Shown here: positions 40,112-47,884 of the stretch, in pieces
Layout: each line of letters starts with the position of its first letter
Numbering within the stretch: position 1 is the stretch's first letter
Assembly (NCBI GenBank): GCA_029558955.1
Contig: JAKQCW010000184.1
Location: forward strand, 1 to 61,103
Length of the DNA stretch: 61,103 nucleotides
Direction: 5' to 3'
Source: Chloroflexota bacterium
GTDB taxonomy: Bacteria; Chloroflexota; Anaerolineae; JAAEKA01
Notes under the pieces: generated by a model
Databases searched by the model: none
What the model was told of the DNA's origin: nothing
Seen by the model: the letters and a program-made list of their open reading frames with translations, nothing else
Program-made: the position numbers and the translations under genes

Positions 40112-41818
40112 ATGGTTGACCTGAAAGCAAAACCCTTCTACCTCACCGACGACGATATCGCCTGGGTGCAGACGACTCTGGCTGGCATGACCGAAGACGA
40201 GAAAATCGGCCAGTTGTTCTGTCTCGTGGCCTATGGCAGCGACGAGGGCTATCTGAAGCACCTGGCGCTGGACGTGAAACCTGGCGGCCTGATGTGCCGG
40301 GCCATGCCGGCGCAGGAGGTGGTCGAGACGACGCGGGTGCTGCAAGAAAACTCGCGCATCCCCATGCTGATCGCGGCCAACTTCGAGAAAGGCGGCGACG
40401 GCATTGCGTTCGAGGGCACGACGCTGGGGTCGCCCATGCAGGTGGCGGCCACGGACGACGACTCGATGGCCTACCGCCTGGGCGTGGTCTGCGGGCGGGA
40501 AGGGGCCGCTGTCGGCGCGAACTGGGCCTTCGCCCCCATCGTCGATATCGACCTCAACTGGCGCAATCCCATCACCAACACGCGCACCTTCGGCGCCGAC
40601 CCGGAGCGCGTCCGCCGTATGGGCGTGCAGTACGTGCGCGGCGTCCAGGAGCAAGGCATGGCCGCGGCCGTCAAGCACTTCCCCGGCGACGGCGTGGACG
40701 AGCGCGACCAACACCTGGTGACCAGCGTCAACAGCCTGTCATGCGACCAGTGGGACGCCACTTTCGGATCGGTGTATCAGGCCTGCATCGACGCGGGCGC
40801 GTTGACCATCATGGCGGGACACATCATGCAGCCGGCCTGGTCACGCCGGCTGAACCCGGCCCTTGCCGACAAAGACCTCCTGCCTGCTTCGCTCTCCCCT
40901 GAATTGATCATGGGACTGCTCAGGGAACGGCTAGGTTTCAACGGGCTGGTGGTGACCGACGCCACTGCCATGGCCGGCATGGCGATCCCCATGCCGCGCG
41001 CCCAGGCCGTGCCGCAGGCCATCGCCGCCGGCTGCGACATGTTCCTGTTCACCCGCAACCTGGACGAGGACTTCGCCTACATGAAACAGGGCGTCGCGGA
41101 CGGGGTGATCAGCGCGGCGCGCCTGGACGAGGCGCTGACCCGCATTCTGGGCCTGAAGGCGGCGCTGAGGCTGCATCGAAAGCAAGCCGAAGGCAGTCTG
41201 ACGCCCTCCCTCGACCGGGCATTGCAGACGCTGGGCAACGCCGAACACCAGGCTTGGGCGGCTGAATGCGCAGATCGGTCGGTGACGCTGGTCAAGAACA
41301 ACGACGCCATCCTGCCGATCTCACCCGACCGGCAGAAGCGGGTGCTGTTCTATGACCTGCGCGGCAGCGAAAGCTTCTTCGACGGCGGCAAGACGCCGCC
41401 CCACGAGATCTTCATGCACCTGCTGGCGCAGGAGGGTTTCCAGGTCCAGCGTTTCGATCCCAGCCGCGGCCTGGAGGGGCTGATGCAACCCTCCACGGCG
41501 GTCACAGAGCAGTACGACCTCATCATCTACCTGGCCAGTCTGGCCACCAAGAGCAACCAGACCGTGGTGCGCATCGAGTGGGCCATGCCCATGGGCGCCA
41601 ACGCGCCGATCTACATGACCTCCGTGCCGACCCTCTTCATCTCGGTTGAGAATCCCTACCACCTGATCGATGTGCCCCGGGTGCAAACCTACATCAACAC
41701 CTACAGCGCCAGCGAAACCACCCTGAAAGCCCTGGTCGACAAGCTGCTCGGCCGTTCATCCTTCCAGGGAATCAGCCCGGTGGATGCCTTCTGCGGTCTG
41801 TGGGACACGCGGCTTTAG
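40112..41818 (+). CDS. GH3 glycosidase with NagZ-like Asp-x-His loop
   Basis: The 568 residues form a GH3 barrel plus a C-terminal alpha/beta domain. The nucleophile is Asp283 in VVTDATAM. The loop KHFPGDG followed by RDQH (Asp199/His201) matches the position of the Asp-His dyad that serves as acid/base in NagZ-type GH3 enzymes. This suggests an amino-sugar substrate or phosphorolysis and not an ordinary beta-glucosidase. The start at 40112 has GGAG 6 nt before it. It is the last gene of the glycoside locus and precedes a terminator. Confidence 0.88.
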   Translation: MVDLKAKPFYLTDDDIAWVQTTLAGMTEDEKIGQLFCLVAYGSDEGYLKHLALDVKPGGLMCRAMPAQEVVETTRVLQENSRIPMLIAANFEKGGDGIAFEGTTLGSPMQVAATDDDSMAYRLGVVCGREGAAVGANWAFAPIVDIDLNWRNPITNTRTFGADPERVRRMGVQYVRGVQEQGMAAAVKHFPGDGVDERDQHLVTSVNSLSCDQWDATFGSVYQACIDAGALTIMAGHIMQPAWSRRLNPALADKDLLPASLSPELIMGLLRERLGFNGLVVTDATAMAGMAIPMPRAQAVPQAIAAGCDMFLFTRNLDEDFAYMKQGVADGVISAARLDEALTRILGLKAALRLHRKQAEGSLTPSLDRALQTLGNAEHQAWAAECADRSVTLVKNNDAILPISPDRQKRVLFYDLRGSESFFDGGKTPPHEIFMHLLAQEGFQVQRFDPSRGLEGLMQPSTAVTEQYDLIIYLASLATKSNQTVVRIEWAMPMGANAPIYMTSVPTLFISVENPYHLIDVPRVQTYINTYSASETTLKALVDKLLGRSSFQGISPVDAFCGLWDTRL

Positions 41819-41893
41819 AAGATCTTGCGGTCAAGGCCGCCCCAGCTTCAGTCCAGCGTCAACCAGGTTTTCTGGACCAGGCGCCCGGCACTT

Positions 41894-41927
41894 GCAATCA
41901 GGCGCCGGGCGCCTGATTGCTTTCTTT
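41894..41927 (+). terminator. Intrinsic terminator of the glycoside operon
   Basis: GCAATCAGGCG (41894-41904) and CGCCTGATTGC (41910-41920) form an 11-bp stem with a 5-nt loop, followed by TTTCTTT. It separates the glycoside operon from the GntR-controlled locus. Confidence 0.9.
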
Positions 41928-41948
41928 GGCTGCTGCCCAAATTCATCC

Positions 41949-41977
41949 TTGACAAGGACTCGGGGAAGTGTTAGACT
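41949..41977 (+). promoter_or_regulatory. Sigma70 promoter of the amino-sugar locus
   Basis: TTGACA (41949-41954) is perfect and TAGACT (41972-41977) is 17 nt downstream. The expected transcription start is near 41984, just before the operator. Confidence 0.8.
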
Positions 41978-41985
41978 AAGCAAAG

Positions 41986-42007
41986 TGGTCTAGACCGATC
42001 TATACCA
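41986..42007 (+). promoter_or_regulatory. Two abutting dre-like operators forming a 22-bp near-palindrome
   Basis: The stretch holds TGGTCTAGACC directly joined to GATCTATACCA, whose reverse complement is TGGTATAGATC. Each closely matches the dre consensus TGGTCTAGACCA/TGGTATAGACCA bound by DasR/NagR (GntR-UTRA) regulators. Together they are palindromic except for two base pairs. The position between the -10 box and the ribosome site would let a bound protein block transcription. Confidence 0.75.
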
Positions 42008-42021
42008 GCTCAGGAGAGGCA

Positions 42022-42795
42022 ATGACGCCGCTGCAACGCGAAGCCCCCAACCCGCTCTATATGCAGGTCAAAGAAGCGCTGCTGGAAGAACTCCACTCCG
42101 GCCGTTACCGTCCCCACGACCGCTTGCCCTCCGAGCGGGAACTCACCCAGCAGTTCGATGTCAGCCGCATGACCGTTCGCCAGGCGCTGTTGGATCTGGC
42201 GCGCGACGGCGTCATCTACGCCCGCGTGGGCAAAGGCACCTTCGTCGCCGCGCCGAAGTTCGACCAGCAACTGCGCACCCTCACCAGCTTCAGCCAGGAA
42301 GTGCGCAGCCGCGGAGGCCAGTCCGCCAGCCGGGTTCTGGAGGCGCGCGAGATGGCAGCCTCGGCGGAGGTGGCCGCCGCCTTGCAGGTGGCTGTCGGCT
42401 CGCCCGTGTGGATGCTTTCCCGCCTGCGCATGGCCGACGGCGTGCCCATGGCCATCGAGACCACCAACCTGCCCCTGGCGCTCTGTCCCGGCCTCTTGCA
42501 GCACGACTTCAGCGTCGAATCCCTCTACCAGGTATTGCGCAGCGACTACGACATCCAGCCCGCCCAGGCCGATCAGGTCATCGAGGCCGCCCTGGCCGCG
42601 CCGCGCGAGGCCGAGCTGCTGGAGCTGACCCTGCCCGCGGCCGTCCTGCGCATGCAACGACTGACCCGCGACAGCCTGGGCCAGCCCATCGAGTACGTCC
42701 ACTCCACCTACCGCAGCGACCGCTACAAGTTTCGCTCGCTGCTGACCGTTGCCGCCCCCTCGCTGATGACAGGAAACGCCAGAAACGGCCCATGA
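42022..42795 (+). CDS. GntR/UTRA (HutC-type) regulator, probable DasR/NagR homologue
   Basis: The 257 residues have a winged-helix GntR domain (about 10-75, RLPSERELTQQFDVSRMTVR) and a UTRA effector domain (about 90-240, WMLSRLRMADGVPMAIETTN). Relatives DasR and NagR sense glucosamine-6-P or GlcNAc-6-P. The dre-like operator in its own promoter supports the assignment and predicts autoregulation and control of the following genes. GGAGAGG precedes the ATG. The stop overlaps the start of namZ by 4 bp (ATGA). Confidence 0.93.
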   Translation: MTPLQREAPNPLYMQVKEALLEELHSGRYRPHDRLPSERELTQQFDVSRMTVRQALLDLARDGVIYARVGKGTFVAAPKFDQQLRTLTSFSQEVRSRGGQSASRVLEAREMAASAEVAAALQVAVGSPVWMLSRLRMADGVPMAIETTNLPLALCPGLLQHDFSVESLYQVLRSDYDIQPAQADQVIEAALAAPREAELLELTLPAAVLRMQRLTRDSLGQPIEYVHSTYRSDRYKFRSLLTVAAPSLMTGNARNGP

Positions 42796-43952
42796 ACGTC
42801 AAAACCGGTCTTCAGATTCTGTTGCAAGAGAAGCTGCACCTGGTGCAGAACCGGCGCGTCGGGCTGGCGACGCAGCCCGCGGCCGTGCTGCCCGATCTGA
42901 CCTCCTGCGTCGATGCTTTGCTGCGCGCCGGCGTTCGTCTGACCGCCCTGTTTGGCCCGGAACATGGCTTCGGCGGGGCCGCGGCCGACGGCCTGGCCGT
43001 GGCCGACGCGCTGGACCCCCGCACCGGCCTGCCGGTCTTCAGTCTCTACGGCCCCGTCAAGGAGCCGACAGCCGCCATGCTGGCCGATGTGGACCTCCTG
43101 GTCTTCGACATGCAGGATGTCGGCGTGCGCTTCTACACCTATCTCAGCACGCTTTTCCACCTGCTGCGCGGCGCAGCCCGGGCTGGCTGTCCCGTCATCC
43201 TGCTGGACCGACCCAACCCCATCGACGGCCTGACCCTGGAAGGGCCGCTGGTGCAGCCGGGCTACGAATCCTTCATCGGCGTGGCGCCGATCCCCATCCG
43301 CCACGCCATGACCCTGGGCGAGCTGGCCCGCGCCTTCTGCGCCGAGCACGCCATCGACGTCGAGCTGACGGTGGTGGCCATGCAGGGCTGGCGGCGTGAG
43401 CAGTGGTTCGACGAGACGGGGCTGCCGTGGGCGCCCACCTCGCCGGCCATGCCCCACCTCAGCACTGCGACCGTCTATCCCGGCCAGTGCTTCCTCGAGG
43501 GCTGCAACCTGAGCGAGGGCCGCGGCACGGCCTTGCCCTTCGAGGTCTGCGGCGCGCCCTGGCTGGATGGCTACCGGCTGGCGCGGGCGTTGAACGGCCT
43601 GGAGCTGCCCGGCGTGCGCTTCCGCCCGGTTTACTTCGAGCCTTCGGCCAGCAAGCAGGCCGGCCGGCTCTGCCAGGGGGTCCAACTGCACGTCACCGAC
43701 CGGCGACGGCTGCGCGCGGTGGAGACCGGCTTGGCCGTCATCGAACACTGCCGCGCCCAGGCCCCCGACCAGTTCCACTTCCTGCCCACCAGTTGGGAAG
43801 GCCACCCCCCGCATTTCGACCTGCTGGCCGGCGGCCCGACGTTGCGCGAGGGCCTGAGCGCCGGCCAATCCGCGGCGGCGCTGGCAGCGGATTGGGCCGC
43901 GGAGCTGGCCAGCTTCGCCGAGATGCGCCAACGGTATCTGCTCTATGGCTGA
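42792..43952 (+). CDS. namZ: Exo-beta-N-acetylmuramidase NamZ-like (GH171, DUF1343)
   Basis: By family (NamZ/YbbC of Bacillus subtilis) it cuts terminal N-acetylmuramic acid from peptidoglycan fragments. The 386 residues show ALFGPEHGFGGAA, LVFDMQDVGVRFYTYLST, ILLDRPNPIDGLTLEGP, FIGVAPIPIRHAMTLGELA and LEGCNLSEGRGTALPFE, all typical of the family. There is no signal peptide, so it should act inside the cell on imported disaccharide, unlike the secreted Bacillus enzyme. It overlaps the regulator and the next gene. Confidence 0.9.
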   Translation: MNVKTGLQILLQEKLHLVQNRRVGLATQPAAVLPDLTSCVDALLRAGVRLTALFGPEHGFGGAAADGLAVADALDPRTGLPVFSLYGPVKEPTAAMLADVDLLVFDMQDVGVRFYTYLSTLFHLLRGAARAGCPVILLDRPNPIDGLTLEGPLVQPGYESFIGVAPIPIRHAMTLGELARAFCAEHAIDVELTVVAMQGWRREQWFDETGLPWAPTSPAMPHLSTATVYPGQCFLEGCNLSEGRGTALPFEVCGAPWLDGYRLARALNGLELPGVRFRPVYFEPSASKQAGRLCQGVQLHVTDRRRLRAVETGLAVIEHCRAQAPDQFHFLPTSWEGHPPHFDLLAGGPTLREGLSAGQSAAALAADWAAELASFAEMRQRYLLYG

Positions 43953-44895
43953 GCACGTCACGATTCGCCCCTACCGCGGCGCCGACGAGGCCGCGCTGCT
44001 GGCGCTGTGGAACGCAACGCTGATCCACGACCGCATCGACGCGGCGCGCTTTCGCTGCCAGGTGCTGCTGGACGCCAACTTCGACCCGGCGGGCCTGCTG
44101 CTGGCCGAGGTCGGGGGCCGGTTGGCCGGCTTCCTGCTCTCCATCGCCCGCCAGGTTCCGCAGTTCCGGCAAGGGCTGGAGCCGGAGCTGGCGTGGATCA
44201 CAGCCTTTGGCGTGGACAGCCAGCGGCGCCGGCAGGGCGTCGGCCGGCGCCTGTTCGATGCCGCGCTGGAGCGATTCGCTGGCCAGGGCCGGCGCCGCGT
44301 GTTGATCTCGCCCTACACGCCCAACTATTTCACGCCGGGCGTCGACGTCGATGCCTACCCGGCCGCGCTGGCCTTTCTGCAAGGCAGCGGCTGGCAGGTG
44401 ATTTCGCAGCCGATTTCGATGCAGGCCGACCTGACCGGCTTTCAGGTTCCGGCTGAGGTAGCTGCACTGGAAGCGGCGCTGGCGCAGCAAGGGATCGTCG
44501 TCCGGCCGGTGCAGGCGGCCGACCTGCCGGCCCTGATGCCGTTCATCGTCCAGCATTTCGGCTGGGACTGGTTCCGCTTCGCCCAGGACTACCTACTGCA
44601 ATGCTTCGGCCCCGGCTCCGACGAGATCTGCTTTCTGGTCGCGACGCGTGGCCAGGAGATCGTGGGCTATTGCCAGCAGCGGCGCGAGCGCTTCGGCCCC
44701 TTCGGCGTCGACCCGGCCCAGCGCGGCCAGGGCATCGGCCGGCTGCTCCTTTTTCGCTGCCTGGACGCCATGCTGGCCAAGGGCTTCCACTGCGCCTGGT
44801 TCCTGTGGACCGGCAGCAACGCCGCCCGCGTCTATCGCCAGGCCGGCTTCCGCCAGGTGCGCCAGTTCGCCATCCTGGAGCGCACCATCGCCTGA
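43945..44895 (+). CDS. Tandem GNAT acetyltransferase, first of two in the locus
   Basis: The 316 residues hold two GNAT folds. The N-terminal one has the acetyl-CoA loop QRRRQGVGRRLFDAALE (about 92-108) and the C-terminal one has QRGQGIGRLLLFRCL. The 5' end overlaps namZ by 8 bp. Two-domain GNATs in similar clusters include the glucosamine/glucosaminide N-acetyltransferase GlmA of Clostridium, so re-acetylation of deacetylated amino sugars is a plausible role. Confidence 0.85.
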   Translation: MAEHVTIRPYRGADEAALLALWNATLIHDRIDAARFRCQVLLDANFDPAGLLLAEVGGRLAGFLLSIARQVPQFRQGLEPELAWITAFGVDSQRRRQGVGRRLFDAALERFAGQGRRRVLISPYTPNYFTPGVDVDAYPAALAFLQGSGWQVISQPISMQADLTGFQVPAEVAALEAALAQQGIVVRPVQAADLPALMPFIVQHFGWDWFRFAQDYLLQCFGPGSDEICFLVATRGQEIVGYCQQRRERFGPFGVDPAQRGQGIGRLLLFRCLDAMLAKGFHCAWFLWTGSNAARVYRQAGFRQVRQFAILERTIA

Positions 44896-44912
44896 GTTCC
44901 TCCGAGCTCATC

Positions 44913-44975
44913 GCTCGGGCCGGTCTCCGACCGTGCCCGCCGCCGCCCACCGCTCGGGCCGGTCTCCGACCGAGC
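44913..44975 (+). repeat. Two copies of repeat family A (inverted orientation)
   Basis: GCTCGGGCCGGTCTCCGACC occurs at 44913 and again at 44952. Each 24-bp unit is the reverse complement of the core in the 47361-47689 array, with one or two changes. Confidence 0.8.
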
Positions 44976-44990
44976 CCGCCCAGAAGCCTT

Positions 44991-45725
44991 ATGTCAAACC
45001 CAACCCCTCCCCCCGGCCACCTGATGGTCATCGGCGCCCACGCCGGCGACGCCGAAAACATGGCCGGCGCGGTCGTGCTGAAGCACACGCGCGCCGGCCA
45101 CCGCGCCACCATCGTCCACATGACCCTGGGCGAGGCGGGCCACCCGACGCTGCCGCCGGCGGTCTACGCCCAACAGCGCCAGCAGGAGGTGCAGGAATCG
45201 GCGCGTCTGATGGGCGCGGCCGCGGTCTGGCTGCCCTATCAGGACGGCGACCTGCCTGTCGATCAGGCCGTCAAGCTGGCAGTGTGCGACCTGATCCGCC
45301 AACACCGGCCCACCACCATCCTGACCCACTGGAAGGGCAGCATCCACAAGGATCACGTCGCGACCCACGACATCGTGCGCGAGGCCATCTTCTACGCCGT
45401 CCTGCCCTCGGTGCAGCGCGCCTGGCCAGCCCACCCTGTGCGCCAAATCTACTTCCCGGAGAACTGGGAGGACATGGACGGCTGGCGGGCAGACATCTTC
45501 CTCGACGTCAGCGCGGTCTGGGAGGATTACCTGGCCGTGCTGCGCAGCCACGCGCTGATGCGCGGCGGCGTGTCCACCTTCCGCTACCTGGACTACTACG
45601 ACGCCCTGGGCACCGTGCGCGGCTGTTTGGGCGGCTTCGCCAAGGCGACGGCCCTCATGTTGCCGCCCGGCGGCTGGGTGCGGCGGCTGGATTATCTGCC
45701 CGGGTTGGAGCCGGTCGCCGCATGA
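44991..45725 (+). CDS. PIG-L/LmbE-like protein lacking the catalytic Asp
   Basis: The family removes acetyl groups from GlcNAc derivatives with a zinc ion. The 244 residues keep the second metal motif HKDHVATHD (His119, Asp121, His122). The first motif, normally AHPDDxE, reads AHAGDAE (His17, Gly19, Asp20). The zinc Asp is kept but the preceding Asp, the general base in MshB-type enzymes, is Gly. It may be inactive, use another base or have another reaction. It stands between a GNAT and the sugar importer, suggesting an amino-sugar substrate. The ribosome site is weak. Confidence 0.87.
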   Translation: MSNPTPPPGHLMVIGAHAGDAENMAGAVVLKHTRAGHRATIVHMTLGEAGHPTLPPAVYAQQRQQEVQESARLMGAAAVWLPYQDGDLPVDQAVKLAVCDLIRQHRPTTILTHWKGSIHKDHVATHDIVREAIFYAVLPSVQRAWPAHPVRQIYFPENWEDMDGWRADIFLDVSAVWEDYLAVLRSHALMRGGVSTFRYLDYYDALGTVRGCLGGFAKATALMLPPGGWVRRLDYLPGLEPVAA

Positions 45726-45743
45726 CGCGGTCGATTTTGGCCC

Positions 45744-45812
45744 GCCGGCGGGTGCGAACACGTTGATTTCGATACGGCGGCCTACTCAATCAACGTGTTC
45801 GCACCCGCTGGC
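45744..45812 (+). repeat. Hairpin repeat family E, copy 3
   Basis: Arms of 25 nt (45744-45768 and 45788-45812, 24 of 25 paired) beginning GCCGGCGGGTGCGAACACG enclose the loop TCGATACGGCGGCCTACTC. It is the best-conserved copy and lies between the PIG-L-like gene and the binding-protein gene. Confidence 0.85.
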
Positions 45813-45955
45813 TGAACAGTTACCCGACCTGTCTCTACCCATGTGAAAGGAGGCCTATTGCACGAAGACCGAAGGTGCGGCTGCGCCGCACAGAAGCACT
45901 GTCAACCGATGTCCGTTCAACCGTTTTCACGATCGCCACAGGAGGAGATCAAACG

Positions 45956-47347
45956 ATGAAACGCCTTTCTGTCCTGCTGAGCCTTGTGCTCATCGCCAGC
46001 TTTCTGGTAAGCGCCTGCGCCGCGCCGGCCGCGCCGGCCCCAACTCAGGCCCCGGCCGCCGAAGCTCCCGCCGCCGAAGCGCCAGCCACTGAGGCCCCAG
46101 CCGCCGAAGCGCCCGCCACCGAGGCGCCGGCCGCGCCAGCCGAGCAGACCTCCATCATCTTCTACCAGCGCGGCTACGTCGAAGGGGGCACCGACGCCGG
46201 TTCCATCAACACCGACGCCGCCGTGGCCAAGTTCGAGGCCGACAACCCCGACATCGACGTGCAGATCGTCGGCATTCCCTGGACCGCGGAAGGGGACACC
46301 AAGCTGGAGGCCGCGCTGGCAGCCGGCACCGACATCAACGTCTTCCGCGTCACCAGCCCCAACCTGCCGCGCTACGCCAAGCAGGGCATTCTCTCCGAGA
46401 TCACGCCCTATCTGAGCGACGAGGCCAAAAGCGACTTCTACGAGAGCGCCTTCCAGGTGGCCACCGTGGACGGCAAGGTGTGGGCCTGGCCGCTGTGGGT
46501 CACCGCCATCTCGCTCTTCGTCAACACCGATATCCTGGCCGAGCGCGGCGTGGAACCGCCCACCATGGATGATCCGTGGACCTGGGACGAGTTCGTCGAG
46601 GCCGCCAAGCAGCTCACCTTCACCCGCGATGACGGCACGCAGGTCTACGGCTTCTCCTCCTCCTCCAAGTGGGGCGCGGTGGAGTACTACCCGCTGATGT
46701 ACATCGACGGCGGGCGGATCCTCAGCGCCGACGGCACGCAGTTCGTGCAGAACCAACCGGAAGGGGTGTCGGCGCTGGACAAGCTGGCCAGCCTGGCGCT
46801 GGAGCACAAGGTGACGCCGCCTGACTTCGGCACCGTCGATCAGGCCGGCGTGCGCGCCCAGTTCAAGGATCGCCAGACCGTCGCCATGCTGATGAGCACC
46901 CCCGGCTTCATCCCTGACCTGGAAGGCTCCAGCTTCCCCTTCCAGGTGGTTCCGCCGCCCATGGGCGACGCCGGCACCCTGGTGACCAACGGCGCCTTCG
47001 GCCTGTTCGCGGTGGTGGATGTGGAGGACGACGCCAAGGAAGCGGCCGCGCACAAGCTGGCCGACTACCTGACCGGCAGCCAGGTGGCCGTCGACGTCGA
47101 GGGCTGGCAGTTGGCCCCCGGCCTGCGCCGCAGCAACACCAGCTATGCCACCACACCCAACCGCGAGGTGGTCGCCAAGCTGGTGGAGTTCGGCGTCTAC
47201 GAGGCGCCTGTGGCCACGTCGGCCGAGCTGGGCCAGCAGTACGGCGCGGCCCTGCAGGCCATCATCCTGGGCGCGGAGACGGCTCAGGAGGCGCTGGACG
47301 CCATCGCGCCGGCCTATCAGGCTGAGCTGGACGCGCTGAGCCAGTAA
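45956..47347 (+). CDS. Family-1 sugar-binding lipoprotein of a CUT1 ABC importer
   Basis: This is an extracellular sugar receptor of 463 residues. The signal peptide ends LVSAC (Cys21). A linker of repeated APAAEAPATE follows, then an SBP_bac_1 domain from about 60. GGAGGAG lies before the ATG at 45956; the in-frame start at 45875 would not give a signal peptide. The two permeases follow after a minisatellite. Its position between MurNAc/GlcNAc genes predicts MurNAc, GlcNAc or a muropeptide disaccharide as ligand. Confidence 0.93.
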   Translation: MKRLSVLLSLVLIASFLVSACAAPAAPAPTQAPAAEAPAAEAPATEAPAAEAPATEAPAAPAEQTSIIFYQRGYVEGGTDAGSINTDAAVAKFEADNPDIDVQIVGIPWTAEGDTKLEAALAAGTDINVFRVTSPNLPRYAKQGILSEITPYLSDEAKSDFYESAFQVATVDGKVWAWPLWVTAISLFVNTDILAERGVEPPTMDDPWTWDEFVEAAKQLTFTRDDGTQVYGFSSSSKWGAVEYYPLMYIDGGRILSADGTQFVQNQPEGVSALDKLASLALEHKVTPPDFGTVDQAGVRAQFKDRQTVAMLMSTPGFIPDLEGSSFPFQVVPPPMGDAGTLVTNGAFGLFAVVDVEDDAKEAAAHKLADYLTGSQVAVDVEGWQLAPGLRRSNTSYATTPNREVVAKLVEFGVYEAPVATSAELGQQYGAALQAIILGAETAQEALDAIAPAYQAELDALSQ

Positions 47348-47360
47348 GCACTCGCGGCTG

Positions 47361-47689
47361 GCTCGGTCGGAGACCGGCCAGAGCAGCGAAGTGGCTCGGT
47401 CAGAGACCGGCCAGAGCAGCGAAGTGGCTCGGTCAGAGACCGGCCAGAGAGCGAAGTGGCTCGGTCAGAGACCAGCCAGAGCAGCGAAGCGGCTCGGTCG
47501 GAGACCGGCCAGAGCAGCGAAGCGGCTCGGTCGGAGACCGGCCAGAGCGGCGAAGTGGCTCGGTCGGAGACCGGCCAGAGCGTCGAAGCGGCTCGGTCGG
47601 AGACCGGCCAGAGCAGCGAAGTGGCTCGGTCGGAGACCGGCCAGAGCGGCGAAGTGGCTCGGTCGGAGACCGGCCAGAGCGTCAGACAG
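47361..47689 (+). repeat. Minisatellite of repeat family A: ten 33-bp units
   Basis: GCTCGGTCGGAGACCGGCCA starts units at 47361, 47394, 47427, 47459, 47492, 47525, 47558, 47591, 47624 and 47657. All spacings are 33 bp except one of 32. Each unit contains the palindrome CGGTCGGAGACCG-type core. Single copies of the core occur at 5321, 44913, 44952, 53842, 53976, 54110 and 60699. Confidence 0.92.
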
Positions 47690-47692
47690 TCA

Positions 47693-47733
47693 GGCGCCCG
47701 GCGGCTGGACATCGTGGTCCAGCGCCGGGCGCC
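47693..47733 (+). terminator. Strong hairpin between binding protein and permeases
   Basis: GGCGCCCGGC (47693-47702) and GCTGGAC (47704-47710) pair with GTCCAGC (47717-47723) and GCCGGGCGCC (47724-47733). It has no T-run, so it is more likely an mRNA processing or attenuation structure that favours binding-protein expression. Confidence 0.6.
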
Positions 47734-47884
47734 GATGCCCGCCAGCCGGGATGCAACGACTGTCCCTCACAACCCTGCGCAACTCAGAGAAAACTCCCAT
47801 CCTCACACACTCCGGGTTACGCATCACGCATTACGCATCACGCATTACACCGCGTTTCACCCCCGCCGAACCAAGGAGCATCCC

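Larger units (their letters stand above)
47348..47884. other. 537-bp gap: minisatellite, hairpin and short direct repeats
   Basis: The part from 47361 to 47689 is a 33-bp array. A strong hairpin and a GCATCACGCATTAC tract (about 47814-47850) follow. No gene is seen. The array happens to be open in the frame of the next permease. Confidence 0.75.

Noticed and set aside
44601-45725. Fusion of the first GNAT to the PIG-L-like protein
   Set aside because: The long frame enters the PIG-L gene from a different frame of the GNAT gene; the ATG at 44991 starts the family domain directly.
47361-47689. CRISPR array
   Set aside because: The 33-bp units abut each other with no unique spacers between them.
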